DNA of 10,289 nucleotides from an uncultured Sutterella sp. (lineage in GTDB: Bacteria > Pseudomonadota > Gammaproteobacteria > Burkholderiales > Burkholderiaceae_F): assembly GCA_905202595.1 (NCBI GenBank), contig CAJKSP010000061.1:1-10289 (forward strand), in the 5' to 3' direction. Below are positions 1-5,138 of this stretch, piece by piece (position 1 is the stretch's first letter; every line of letters starts with the position of its first letter). The position numbers and the translations under genes were made by a program. The notes beneath the pieces were generated by a model. It made no database searches. It had not been told where the DNA came from and saw nothing but the letters and a program-made list of their open reading frames with translations.

Positions 1-55
1 GAGCGCAACCTTGCCATGGTTGAGGTCGCGAGTTCGAGACTCGTCTCCCGCTCCA
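1..55 (+). tRNA. tRNA-Gly(GCC), 5' part cut off by window edge
   Basis: This is the 3' 55 bases of a glycine tRNA, identical base for base to the three complete copies at 148, 575 and 685. The D-stem end, the anticodon stem-loop with GCC at 13-15, the T-arm and the 3' acceptor strand (45-51) with an encoded CCA (53-55) are all present. The missing 21 bases lie to the left of the window. Confidence 0.95.
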
Positions 56-67
56 CTGATGAATGGC

Positions 68-141
68 GGCGCGATAGCAAAGTGGCCATGCAGCGGATTG
101 CAAATCCGTATACGGCGGTTCGATTCCGCCTCGCGCCTCCA
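68..141 (+). tRNA. tRNA-Cys(GCA)
   Basis: A complete cysteine tRNA. The acceptor strands GGCGCGA (68-74) and TCGCGCC (131-137) pair over seven bases, the discriminator is T (138), and CCA is encoded at 139-141. The anticodon loop carries GCA at 100-102. The sequence closely follows the E. coli tRNA-Cys as I recall it. It lies 12 bases after one tRNA-Gly and 6 bases before the next, so the three are probably made as one precursor ending at the terminator at 237-263. Confidence 0.96.
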
Positions 142-147
142 GACAAT

Positions 148-223
148 GCGGGAGTAGCTCAGTTGGTAGAGCGCAACCTTGCCATGGTTGAGGTCGCGAG
201 TTCGAGACTCGTCTCCCGCTCCA
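148..223 (+). tRNA. tRNA-Gly(GCC)
   Basis: A complete 76-base glycine tRNA. The acceptor strands GCGGGAG (148-154) and CTCCCGC (213-219) pair fully. The anticodon stem CAACC/GGTTG (174-178/186-190) encloses a loop with GCC at 181-183, and CCA is encoded at 221-223. It is the last gene before a strong terminator. Confidence 0.97.
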
Positions 224-236
224 AATTCAGCAGAAG

Positions 237-263
237 AGGGGAAACGGCAGTTTCCCCTTTTTT
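237..263 (+). terminator. Intrinsic terminator of the Gly-Cys-Gly tRNA unit
   Basis: A perfect 9-bp stem, AGGGGAAAC (237-245) with GTTTCCCCT (250-258), encloses a GGCA loop. The last T of the stem begins a six-T run (258-263). It lies 14 bases after tRNA-Gly. Confidence 0.93.
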
Positions 264-321
264 GTAGGTTCAGCCAGCGGACCGCGAGCTGTCGCGCAGC
301 TGGGTCTGAGAAGCTTTCGGT

Positions 322-411
322 CCCGGGATGACGGAACTGGTAGACGTAGCGGACTTAAAATCCGCCGCCGCTTATCACGGCGTACGGGTTCGACCCCCGT
401 TCCCGGGACCA
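322..411 (+). tRNA. tRNA-Leu(TAA)
   Basis: A class II tRNA of 90 bases including an encoded CCA (409-411). The acceptor strands CCCGGGA (322-328) and TCCCGGG (401-407) pair. The anticodon stem GCGGA/TCCGC (349-353/361-365) encloses a loop with TAA at 356-358. The long variable arm (366-383) has a 5-bp stem, CGCCG with CGGCG, as expected for leucine. The first pair is C-G, where E. coli has G-C. No clear promoter of its own is visible between the terminator ending at 263 and the gene, so it may depend on read-through or on a weak promoter. Confidence 0.95.
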
Positions 412-450
412 CTTGAATCCGCGAGCGCATGGCGTTCGAAGCAGAAGATC

Positions 451-497
451 AAGCCGCAGCCGGTCAGGCAGGAAGCCTGTCGGATGCGGCTTTTTTT
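451..497 (+). terminator. Intrinsic terminator after tRNA-Leu
   Basis: AAGCCGC (451-457) pairs with GCGGCTT (486-492). An inner stem, CAGGC (465-469) with GCCTG (475-479), continues the hairpin. A seven-T run follows at 491-497. It separates the Leu unit from the promoter at 527-554. Confidence 0.88.
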
Positions 498-526
498 GTG
501 CTGAAGCGATTTTTTCCAGTCAGCCC

Positions 527-554
527 TTGACAGGGCTCTTGGTTCAGGTATAAT
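527..554 (+). promoter_or_regulatory. Consensus sigma70-type promoter of the two-gene tRNA-Gly unit
   Basis: The -35 element TTGACA (527-532) and the -10 element TATAAT (549-554) both match the consensus exactly, with a 16-bp spacer. Transcription would begin near 561, about 14 bases before the first of the two tRNA-Gly genes. The exact match and the position between a terminator and a tRNA pair make this the most secure promoter in the window. Confidence 0.92.
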
Positions 555-574
555 TCGCATTCTTCGCAGGACAT

Positions 575-650
575 GCGGGAGTAGCTCAGTTGGTAGAGCG
601 CAACCTTGCCATGGTTGAGGTCGCGAGTTCGAGACTCGTCTCCCGCTCCA
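575..650 (+). tRNA. tRNA-Gly(GCC)
   Basis: A complete 76-base copy identical to the one at 148-223, with anticodon GCC at 608-610 and an encoded CCA at 648-650. It is the first gene behind the consensus promoter at 527-554. Confidence 0.97.
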
Positions 651-684
651 ACGATCCCTTTCGAGGGGGCGGCGATGTCCTGAT

Positions 685-760
685 GCGGGAGTAGCTCAGT
701 TGGTAGAGCGCAACCTTGCCATGGTTGAGGTCGCGAGTTCGAGACTCGTCTCCCGCTCCA
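685..760 (+). tRNA. tRNA-Gly(GCC)
   Basis: A third complete copy, identical to those at 148 and 575, with anticodon GCC at 718-720 and CCA at 758-760. It is separated from the previous copy by 34 bases and followed within ten bases by a terminator. Confidence 0.97.
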
Positions 761-768
761 GAATTCCG

Positions 769-796
769 AAGGGGAGGAGTTGATCCTCCCCTTTTT
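769..796 (+). terminator. Intrinsic terminator of the tRNA-Gly pair
   Basis: AAGGGGAGGA (769-778) pairs with TCCTCCCCTT (784-793) around a five-base loop. The T run is 792-796. It isolates the tRNA cluster from rpmF. Confidence 0.92.
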
Positions 797-862
797 CTTG
801 TCAGCGTGGCGGCATCCAAGCGAAAAAATCCGCCCCTTGCTGATGAGGATGCGCTGCAGATT

Positions 863-871
863 TGGTAAAAT
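863..871 (+). promoter_or_regulatory. Possible extended -10 promoter of rpmF
   Basis: TG (863-864), one base, then TAAAAT (866-871) form an extended -10 element. No good -35 element lies at 16-18 bp. It is the best promoter candidate between the tRNA terminator and rpmF, and would give a leader of about 125 bases. The same TGnTAAAAT form occurs before lepA. Seen by eye only. Confidence 0.45.
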
Positions 872-1002
872 CCGCGGTTCATTGCCCGAGAGGCCTGTCT
901 TCTCGAGCCGGAATGATGATTCCAAAGCCTGCGCCCCGGCAGACCGAGTGGCCGGAGCAGGTCCGAAAGATCTTTCACTCGTTCTCATACGTGGGGTTTG
1001 CC

Positions 1003-1185
1003 ATGGCTGTCCAGCAGAACAAGAAATCCGTCGCCCGTCGCGGCAATCGCCGTGCTCATGACTTTCTGACCAATCCGCCGACCGCGATCGAAGCGACGAC
1101 GGGCGAAGTGCATCGCCGTCATCACATCTCGCCGTCGGGCTTCTATCGCGGCAAGAAGGTCATCGCGACGAAGGCTGACGAATAA
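1003..1185 (+). CDS. rpmF: 50S ribosomal protein L32
   Basis: A 60-residue basic protein of the large ribosomal subunit. It opens with MAVQQNKKS, the standard L32 N-terminus, and has the family core TTGEVHRRHHIS followed by GFYRGKKV. It contains no cysteine, so it is the form without a zinc site. The reading frame is open from 862, but the L32 homology and a GTGGGG ribosome binding site at 991-996 fix the start at 1003. The gene stands alone: a tRNA terminator lies upstream and a terminator at 1403-1434 downstream. In many proteobacteria yceD precedes rpmF and plsX follows it; neither is present here. Confidence 0.97.
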   Translation: MAVQQNKKSVARRGNRRAHDFLTNPPTAIEATTGEVHRRHHISPSGFYRGKKVIATKADE

Positions 1186-1434
1186 TTCCCGCTTGGCGTC
1201 GCCTGCGGCCTGAGCGTCCAAGGTCATGAACTTGGAAGCGCTTCGCGCTGCAGGCAGGCGGTTTAACTGAGGCCGCTGCCGCTTCGACAGTCTTCGCGCG
1301 CAGATGCACGCGCGAACCCCACGGAGAAACGATTGTTCTCGCGTGAAGGTTTTCGAAGCGAAGCCCTTCAGTCTGGGCCGCAGCCCGGAAGGGAATATAG
1401 AGAGAGGGATCCGGAAACGGGTCCCTTTCTTTTT
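1186..1434 (+). ncRNA. Structured rpmF 3' region; possible small RNA ending at the terminator
   Basis: The rpmF-fabH spacer (1186-1574) holds no gene I can support, but its first 250 bases contain many inverted repeats. A long interrupted hairpin spans 1201-1255: GCCTGC with GCAGGC at the base and CCAAG (1218-1222) with CTTGG (1231-1235) near the tip. A second, overlapping hairpin pairs GGCA-GCGG (1253-1261) with CCGCTGCC (1273-1280). A third is the perfect 8-bp stem at 1293-1300/1309-1316. A fourth pairs CCCTTC (1364-1369) with GAAGGG (1388-1393). The series ends at a strong terminator. I compared it from memory with 6S, tmRNA, 4.5S and RNase P RNA and saw no match. It may be only a 3' UTR. 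Confidence 0.3.
1403..1434 (+). terminator. Intrinsic terminator after rpmF
   Basis: AGGGATCCG (1405-1413) pairs with CGGGTCCCT (1418-1426), one T-G pair included, around a GAAA tetraloop. TTCTTTTT follows (1427-1434). It separates rpmF from the fatty-acid cluster. Confidence 0.9.
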
Positions 1435-1454
1435 GCCTAGGCAGGCCGCGCGCT

Positions 1455-1485
1455 TTGGCAGCGTTTCCGCAGAGCTAGCCAAAAT
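1455..1485 (+). promoter_or_regulatory. Weak promoter candidate upstream of fabH
   Basis: A TTGGCA -35-like element (1455-1460, five of six) and CAAAAT (1480-1485, four of six) are separated by 19 bp. A promoter is needed somewhere here because a strong terminator precedes fabH. TAAGAT at 1539-1544 is an alternative -10 with no recognisable -35. Neither is convincing. Confidence 0.25.
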
Positions 1486-1574
1486 GCGGATCATCCAAAA
1501 TGACTCGAGCAGGCTTCGTGAAGCAGCGGCAGTCGCTGTAAGATGAGGCCACTTTTTCAACAAGAGGCCTCAGC

Positions 1575-2555
1575 ATGTATTCACGTGTGATCGCTACAGG
1601 CTCTGCGCTCCCGCAGACGCGGGTGACGAACGACGACCTGGCCCGCCGCCTCGCTCAGGACGGCATTGAGACGAGCGACGAATGGATCCGGACTCGCACG
1701 GGCATTGAGGAGCGGCGCTTTGCCGATCCCGCCCTCGGAGAAACGACGACTTCGCTCGCCGTGGCCGCCGCACGGCAGGCGCTCGAACGCTCGGGACTGA
1801 CCGCCGCCGACATTGATCTCATCATCGTGGCGACGACGACGCCCGACATGGTCTTTCCGAGCACGGCCGCGCGCGTGCAGGCTGCCATTGGCGCCAAAGG
1901 CTGCGCGGCTTTCGACGTGCAGGCTGTCTGCGCGGGATTCATCTACGGGCTCAATGCGGCCGACGCCATGCTGCGCGCCGGGCCGTACCGCGCGGCGATT
2001 GTGATCGGCGCCGAGGTGATGAGCCGCCTCCTTGACTTCAAGGACCGCTCCACCTGCGTGCTCTTCGGCGACGGCGCAGGCGCTGTCGTGCTGCAGGCGT
2101 CGTCTGATCCCGGCGTGCTTGCCGCTCGCATGTATGCCGACGGCCGCTACGACGAGAAGGTGCTCGGCGTCACCGCGCGGTTCGATCGGGGCCGCATCGA
2201 AGGCCATCCTTACCTCACGATGGACGGCCGCCAGGTCTTCAAGCTTGCCGTCGAAGGTCTGGCGAGCTCGGCCGAGGAAGTGGCCGGCCTCGCCTGCGTG
2301 AAGACCTCGGACGTGGCGCTCTTCGTGCCGCACCAGGCGAATCTCCGCATCATGACGATGGTCGCCAAGAAGCTCGGGATTCCGGAGGAGCGGATGGTGA
2401 AGACCGTCTCAGAGCACGGCAACACCTCTGCGGCGAGCGTGCCGCTCGCGCTCGACCGCGCTGTTCAGGACGGCATGGTGAAGCCGGGCGAGCTCGTGCT
2501 CCTGCAGGCGGTGGGCGCCGGCATGGCCTGGGGCAGCGCGCTTGTGCGCTGGTAG
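1575..2555 (+). CDS. fabH: Beta-ketoacyl-ACP synthase III
   Basis: This enzyme starts type II fatty-acid synthesis in the cytoplasm by condensing acetyl-CoA with malonyl-ACP. The 326-residue protein has the thiolase fold pattern. The FabH catalytic triad is visible: Cys119 in QAVCAGF, His253 in VPHQAN and Asn283 in EHGNTSAAS, corresponding to Cys112, His244 and Asn274 of the E. coli enzyme. FGDGAGA (164-170) and the C-terminal GAGMAWGSAL are also family marks. The length is close to the E. coli 317. The start is supported by AAGAGG at 1562-1567, seven bases upstream. It is the first gene of the fab cluster; plsX, its usual upstream neighbour, is absent. Confidence 0.97.
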   Translation: MYSRVIATGSALPQTRVTNDDLARRLAQDGIETSDEWIRTRTGIEERRFADPALGETTTSLAVAAARQALERSGLTAADIDLIIVATTTPDMVFPSTAARVQAAIGAKGCAAFDVQAVCAGFIYGLNAADAMLRAGPYRAAIVIGAEVMSRLLDFKDRSTCVLFGDGAGAVVLQASSDPGVLAARMYADGRYDEKVLGVTARFDRGRIEGHPYLTMDGRQVFKLAVEGLASSAEEVAGLACVKTSDVALFVPHQANLRIMTMVAKKLGIPEERMVKTVSEHGNTSAASVPLALDRAVQDGMVKPGELVLLQAVGAGMAWGSALVRW

Positions 2556-2612
2556 CCTCGAGCCGCTGACGCATTCAGAAACGAACTATTTAGTGACATA
2601 GAGAACAGCTCC

Positions 2613-3557
2613 ATGCGCATCGCATTTGTTTTCCCCGGCCAGGGGAGCCAGTCTGTCGGCATGCTCAACGGCTTTGCCGGCAATCCTTCCGTTGAAGCGG
2701 CCGTCCGCACGGCCGACGAGGCGCTCGGCTCGCCGATTTCGACGCTCATCGCCGAAGGCCCGGCCGCCGATCTCGGCCTCACGGTCAACACCCAGCCGGC
2801 GCTCCTCCTTGCGAGCGCGGCGTTCTATCAGGCCTGGATCGCCGCAGGCGGCCCGAAGCCCGAAGTGATGGCCGGCCACTCGCTCGGCGAGTACTCCGCG
2901 CTCTGCTGCGCAGGCGCCTTTTCGCTTGCCGAAGGCGTGAAGCTCGTGCGCTTCCGCGCGGAGGCGATGCAGAGCGCCGTGCCGGTCGGCATGGGCGGCA
3001 TGGCGGCGATCATCGGCCTCGCTGACGAGGACGTCGAGGCCGTCTGCCGCGAAGCGGCCGCGTCGGGTGCGGGCGCCGTCGAAGCCGTGAACTACAACTC
3101 GCCGGGACAGGTCGTGATCGCGGGCGAAAAGGCCGCGCTCGAGAAGGCCGTGGAGCTGGCGAAGGCCAAGGGCTGCCGCCGCGCGATTCCGCTTGCGGTG
3201 TCTGCGCCCTTCCATTCGAGCCTGCTCAAGCCGGCGGCTGAGAAGCTCGCCGCGCGTCTGGCGCAGACGCCCATTGCAGCGCCTCAGATCCCGGTGATTG
3301 CCAATGTCGACGTTGAGATTCATCGCGAGCCTGATGCCATCCGCAATGCGCTGGCGCTTCAGGCCTGCCATGCCGTGCAGTGGGTGAAGACGATCCGCCG
3401 CATGAAGGACGAAGGCGTGACGGACATCGTCGAATGCGGTCCCGGCAAGGTGCTTGCAGGCCTCATCCGCCGCATCGATCCGGAAATCCGCACGTACAAC
3501 TTTGCCGACGAGGCTTCGCTCAAGGCCGCCATCGAGAAGCTCGCCGCCGCGGCGTAG
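2613..3557 (+). CDS. fabD: Malonyl-CoA:ACP transacylase
   Basis: The enzyme moves malonyl from CoA to acyl carrier protein, feeding both FabH and FabF. The protein is 314 residues. It begins with FVFPGQGSQ (5-13), the classic N-terminal motif. The nucleophile is Ser90 in GHSLGEY (88-94), the malonate-binding Arg is Arg115 in RFRAEAM, and the catalytic His is His201 in APFHSS. GPGKVL near the C-terminus completes the family pattern. It lies 57 bases after fabH with no terminator between them, so cotranscription is likely. The ribosome binding site is weak (GAGAACAG at 2601-2608), but the start is fixed by homology. Confidence 0.97.
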   Translation: MRIAFVFPGQGSQSVGMLNGFAGNPSVEAAVRTADEALGSPISTLIAEGPAADLGLTVNTQPALLLASAAFYQAWIAAGGPKPEVMAGHSLGEYSALCCAGAFSLAEGVKLVRFRAEAMQSAVPVGMGGMAAIIGLADEDVEAVCREAAASGAGAVEAVNYNSPGQVVIAGEKAALEKAVELAKAKGCRRAIPLAVSAPFHSSLLKPAAEKLAARLAQTPIAAPQIPVIANVDVEIHREPDAIRNALALQACHAVQWVKTIRRMKDEGVTDIVECGPGKVLAGLIRRIDPEIRTYNFADEASLKAAIEKLAAAA

Positions 3558-3607
3558 CGCCCGAAGGCGCCTCGCAGCGCGCCTGCCGATCTACTTCCCA
3601 TTCATCC

Positions 3608-3630
3608 GCCGGCCGCTTCAGGCGGCCGGC
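3608..3630 (+). other. Perfect GC-rich hairpin in the fabD-fabG spacer
   Basis: GCCGGCCGC (3608-3616) pairs with GCGGCCGGC (3622-3630) around a five-base loop. No T run follows, so it is not a normal intrinsic terminator. It ends 22 bases before the fabG start and could affect translation or mRNA processing. A closely similar stem lies after acpP at 4951-4972. Confidence 0.7.
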
Positions 3631-3652
3631 ATCGATCCAGAGAGCCATCAAC

Positions 3653-4420
3653 ATGGACAAGCTTCTTTTTGCTTCCGACGCCCTTGCAGGCAAGGTCGCC
3701 CTCGTCACCGGCGCGAGCCGCGGCATCGGCGCGACGATTCTCGAGGCCTTCTGCCGCTGCGGCGCCTATGTCGTCGGCACCGCCACTTCCGAAGAGGGTG
3801 CGGCCAAGATCACCGCCCGCATGGCCGAAGCGGGCTGGCAGGGCAAGGGCATTGCGCTCAACGTCTGCGATGAGGCCGCTTCTGCTGCGGCCGTCGACGA
3901 GATCGTGAAGTCCCAGGGCCGCATCGACATCCTCGTCAACAACGCGGGCATCACGCGCGACACGCTCGTGATGCGCATGAAGGACGAACAGTGGTCGGAC
4001 GTGATCGACACGGACCTCTCGGCCGCCTTCCGCCTCTGCCGAGCCGTCGTGCGTCCGATGATGCGCGCCCGCTCTGGCCGCATCATCAACATGTCGAGCG
4101 TCGTGGGCGCCATGGGCAATGCCGGCCAGGTGAACTACGCCGCCGCCAAGGCCGGCCTCATGGGCATGTCGAAGGCGCTCGCCCGCGAAATCGGCTCGCG
4201 TGGCATTACGGTCAACTGCGTGGCGCCCGGCTTCATCGACACCGACATGACGCGCGTGCTTCCTGAAGCGCAGAAGGCGGCGCTCGTCGGCCAGATTCCG
4301 CTCGGCCGCCTCGGTCAAACGGATGATATTGCGAATGCCTGCCTCTTCCTTGCATCGGATGCCGGTGCCTATGTCACAGGGCAGACGATTCATGTGAACG
4401 GCGGCATGTTTATGGGGTAG
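3653..4420 (+). CDS. fabG: 3-oxoacyl-ACP reductase
   Basis: FabG carries out the NADPH-dependent reduction of 3-oxoacyl-ACP, the first reductive step of each elongation cycle. The 255-residue protein is a short-chain dehydrogenase/reductase. The cofactor motif TGASRGIG is at 19-26, NNAG at 96-99, and the catalytic Ser149, Tyr162 and Lys166 (YAAAK) have the normal spacing. APGFIDTDMT (191-200) and the C-terminal VNGGM are typical. The fourth member of the catalytic tetrad, Asn in E. coli FabG (ETNLSS), is Asp121 here (DTDLSA, codon GAC at 4013). The frame is open back to 3380, but that stretch lies inside fabD; homology places the start at 3653. The gene follows fabD by 95 bases. Confidence 0.96.
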   Translation: MDKLLFASDALAGKVALVTGASRGIGATILEAFCRCGAYVVGTATSEEGAAKITARMAEAGWQGKGIALNVCDEAASAAAVDEIVKSQGRIDILVNNAGITRDTLVMRMKDEQWSDVIDTDLSAAFRLCRAVVRPMMRARSGRIINMSSVVGAMGNAGQVNYAAAKAGLMGMSKALAREIGSRGITVNCVAPGFIDTDMTRVLPEAQKAALVGQIPLGRLGQTDDIANACLFLASDAGAYVTGQTIHVNGGMFMG

Positions 4421-4451
4421 TCCCTGTGCTCGCTCGTCAAGTCCCTTAGGT

Positions 4452-4457
4452 TAGAAT
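4452..4457 (+). promoter_or_regulatory. Possible -10 element for acpP
   Basis: TAGAAT matches five of six -10 consensus bases and lies in the 228-base gap between fabG and acpP. No good -35 element sits at 16-18 bp upstream, so this is tentative. It would give a leader of roughly 185 bases. A palindrome at 4454-4469 overlaps it. Confidence 0.35.
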
Positions 4458-4469
4458 AGTCGACTATTC
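4454..4469 (+). promoter_or_regulatory. Perfect 16-bp palindrome, candidate operator for acpP
   Basis: GAATAGTCGACTATTC reads the same on both strands. It is AT-rich compared with its surroundings, lies in a non-coding gap, and overlaps the possible -10 element of acpP. Size and symmetry suit a dimeric repressor. It does not match the FadR, FabR, FapR or FabT sites as I remember them. The regulator is unknown. Confidence 0.45.
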
Positions 4470-4648
4470 ATACGACCCCAGGGTTGCTCGATGAGCGAAA
4501 GCGATGGACCCATCGCCGGAGCCGCCGCGGCGCACAAGAGCGCCGGAGGCGGCGCGCTTCCTGGGTTTCCAAGCTCGGCCCCAAGCGGGGCGCTCAACCT
4601 AATTGTCCGCCGGAAGAGGGCGGACTGTCCCTTGCGGAGTTACACAAA
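4470..4648 (+). promoter_or_regulatory. Structured leader upstream of acpP
   Basis: This non-coding gap contains a run of inverted repeats: GCGATG/CATCGC (4501-4506/4511-4516), GCCGCC/GGCGGC (4521-4526/4548-4553) competing with GCGCC/GGCGC (4540-4544/4551-4555), GCCCC/GGGGC (4578-4582/4587-4591) and GTCCGCC/GGCGGAC (4605-4611/4619-4625). The last ends ten bases before the acpP ribosome binding site. It could be a cis-regulatory or stabilising 5' UTR. Open frames across it look non-coding. Structures were paired by eye. Confidence 0.35.
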
Positions 4649-4891
4649 ATGGACGAAATCGAAGAGAAGGTCAAGAAGATCATCGCCGAACAGCTCGGCA
4701 TCAAGGAAGAGGACATCAAGAACGAGTCTTCCTTCATTGAAGACCTCGGCGCCGACAGCCTGACGACCGTTGAAATGTCCCTCGCCCTTGAGGACGCCTT
4801 CGGCATCGAAATCCCCGACACCGAGCAGGAGAACCTCCGCACGGTTCAGCAGGCCGTCGACTTCGTCAAGGCCGCTGTCGCGAAGAAGTAA
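4649..4891 (+). CDS. acpP: Acyl carrier protein
   Basis: AcpP carries the growing acyl chain on a 4'-phosphopantetheine arm through all steps of fatty-acid synthesis. The 80-residue acidic protein has the full family pattern, including the attachment motif LGADSL with Ser37 as the modified residue. VKKIIAEQLG near the N-terminus and TVQQAVDFV near the C-terminus match helices I and IV of the fold. The frame extends back to 4484, but the start at 4649 gives the normal N-terminus and length and has GGAG (4636-4639) nine bases upstream. The wide gaps on both sides (228 and 247 bases) and a downstream terminator suggest separate, high expression. Confidence 0.97.
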   Translation: MDEIEEKVKKIIAEQLGIKEEDIKNESSFIEDLGADSLTTVEMSLALEDAFGIEIPDTEQENLRTVQQAVDFVKAAVAKK

Positions 4892-4950
4892 TCTTCGCCA
4901 GATTCGGCAGAAGCGGACGCCTCTTCATCAGCGGGCCTCCGCGCCGAACA

Positions 4951-4972
4951 GCCGGCCGCAAGCAGGCGGCCG
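4951..4972 (+). other. GC-rich hairpin after acpP
   Basis: CGGCCGC (4953-4959) pairs with GCGGCCG (4966-4972) around a six-base loop. With the two bases before it, the left arm GCCGGCCGC is identical to the left arm of the hairpin at 3608-3630. No T run follows directly; the terminator proper is at 4982. Confidence 0.6.
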
Positions 4973-4981
4973 TCTCTGCAG

Positions 4982-5012
4982 TGGGACCCCGTTCGGGTCC
5001 CATTGCCTTTTT
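4982..5012 (+). terminator. Probable terminator between acpP and fabF
   Basis: TGGGACCC (4982-4989) pairs perfectly with GGGTCCCA (4995-5002) around CGTTC. The T run (5008-5012) is offset by TTGCC, so termination may be partial and some transcripts may continue into fabF. Confidence 0.6.
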
Positions 5013-5058
5013 CCGGTCCCTTGAAATACCGGCTTTCCGCTAATCCGAGCGGCGGGGC

Positions 5059-5078
5059 GCTCTCCGGCTAGGGAGAGC
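5059..5078 (+). other. Hairpin in the fabF leader
   Basis: GCTCTCC (5059-5065) pairs with GGAGAGC (5072-5078) around a six-base loop. It has no T run and lies 60 bases upstream of fabF. Its role is unknown. Confidence 0.5.
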
Positions 5079-5138
5079 AGGCCGTCCGTGCTTTTCGCTC
5101 GGAGAATCGAATTCCTTACCTGATACGGAATCCTCATC

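Noticed and set aside
1..800. Integration site for a mobile element at the tRNA genes
   Set aside because: There is no integrase and no displaced tRNA end flanking foreign genes; the repeated tRNA ends are complete genes.
862..1002. N-terminal extension of L32 or a remnant of yceD upstream of rpmF
   Set aside because: The frame is open, but the residues resemble neither L32 nor YceD, and the standard MAVQQNK start with a ribosome binding site follows.
1201..1434. 6S RNA, tmRNA, 4.5S RNA or RNase P RNA in the rpmF-fabH spacer
   Set aside because: The end-to-end pairing of 6S is absent, there is no tmRNA tRNA-like end, and I could not find the conserved 4.5S or RNase P core. A covariance-model search would settle it.
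4491..4763. A 90-codon open frame starting in the acpP leader
   Set aside because: It runs out of frame into acpP, and its Ala/Ser/Arg-rich product resembles no known protein; the leader looks structural and not coding.
5021..5046. Promoter for fabF (TTGAAA with TAATCC)
   Set aside because: The spacer would be only 14 bp and the -10 match is poor.
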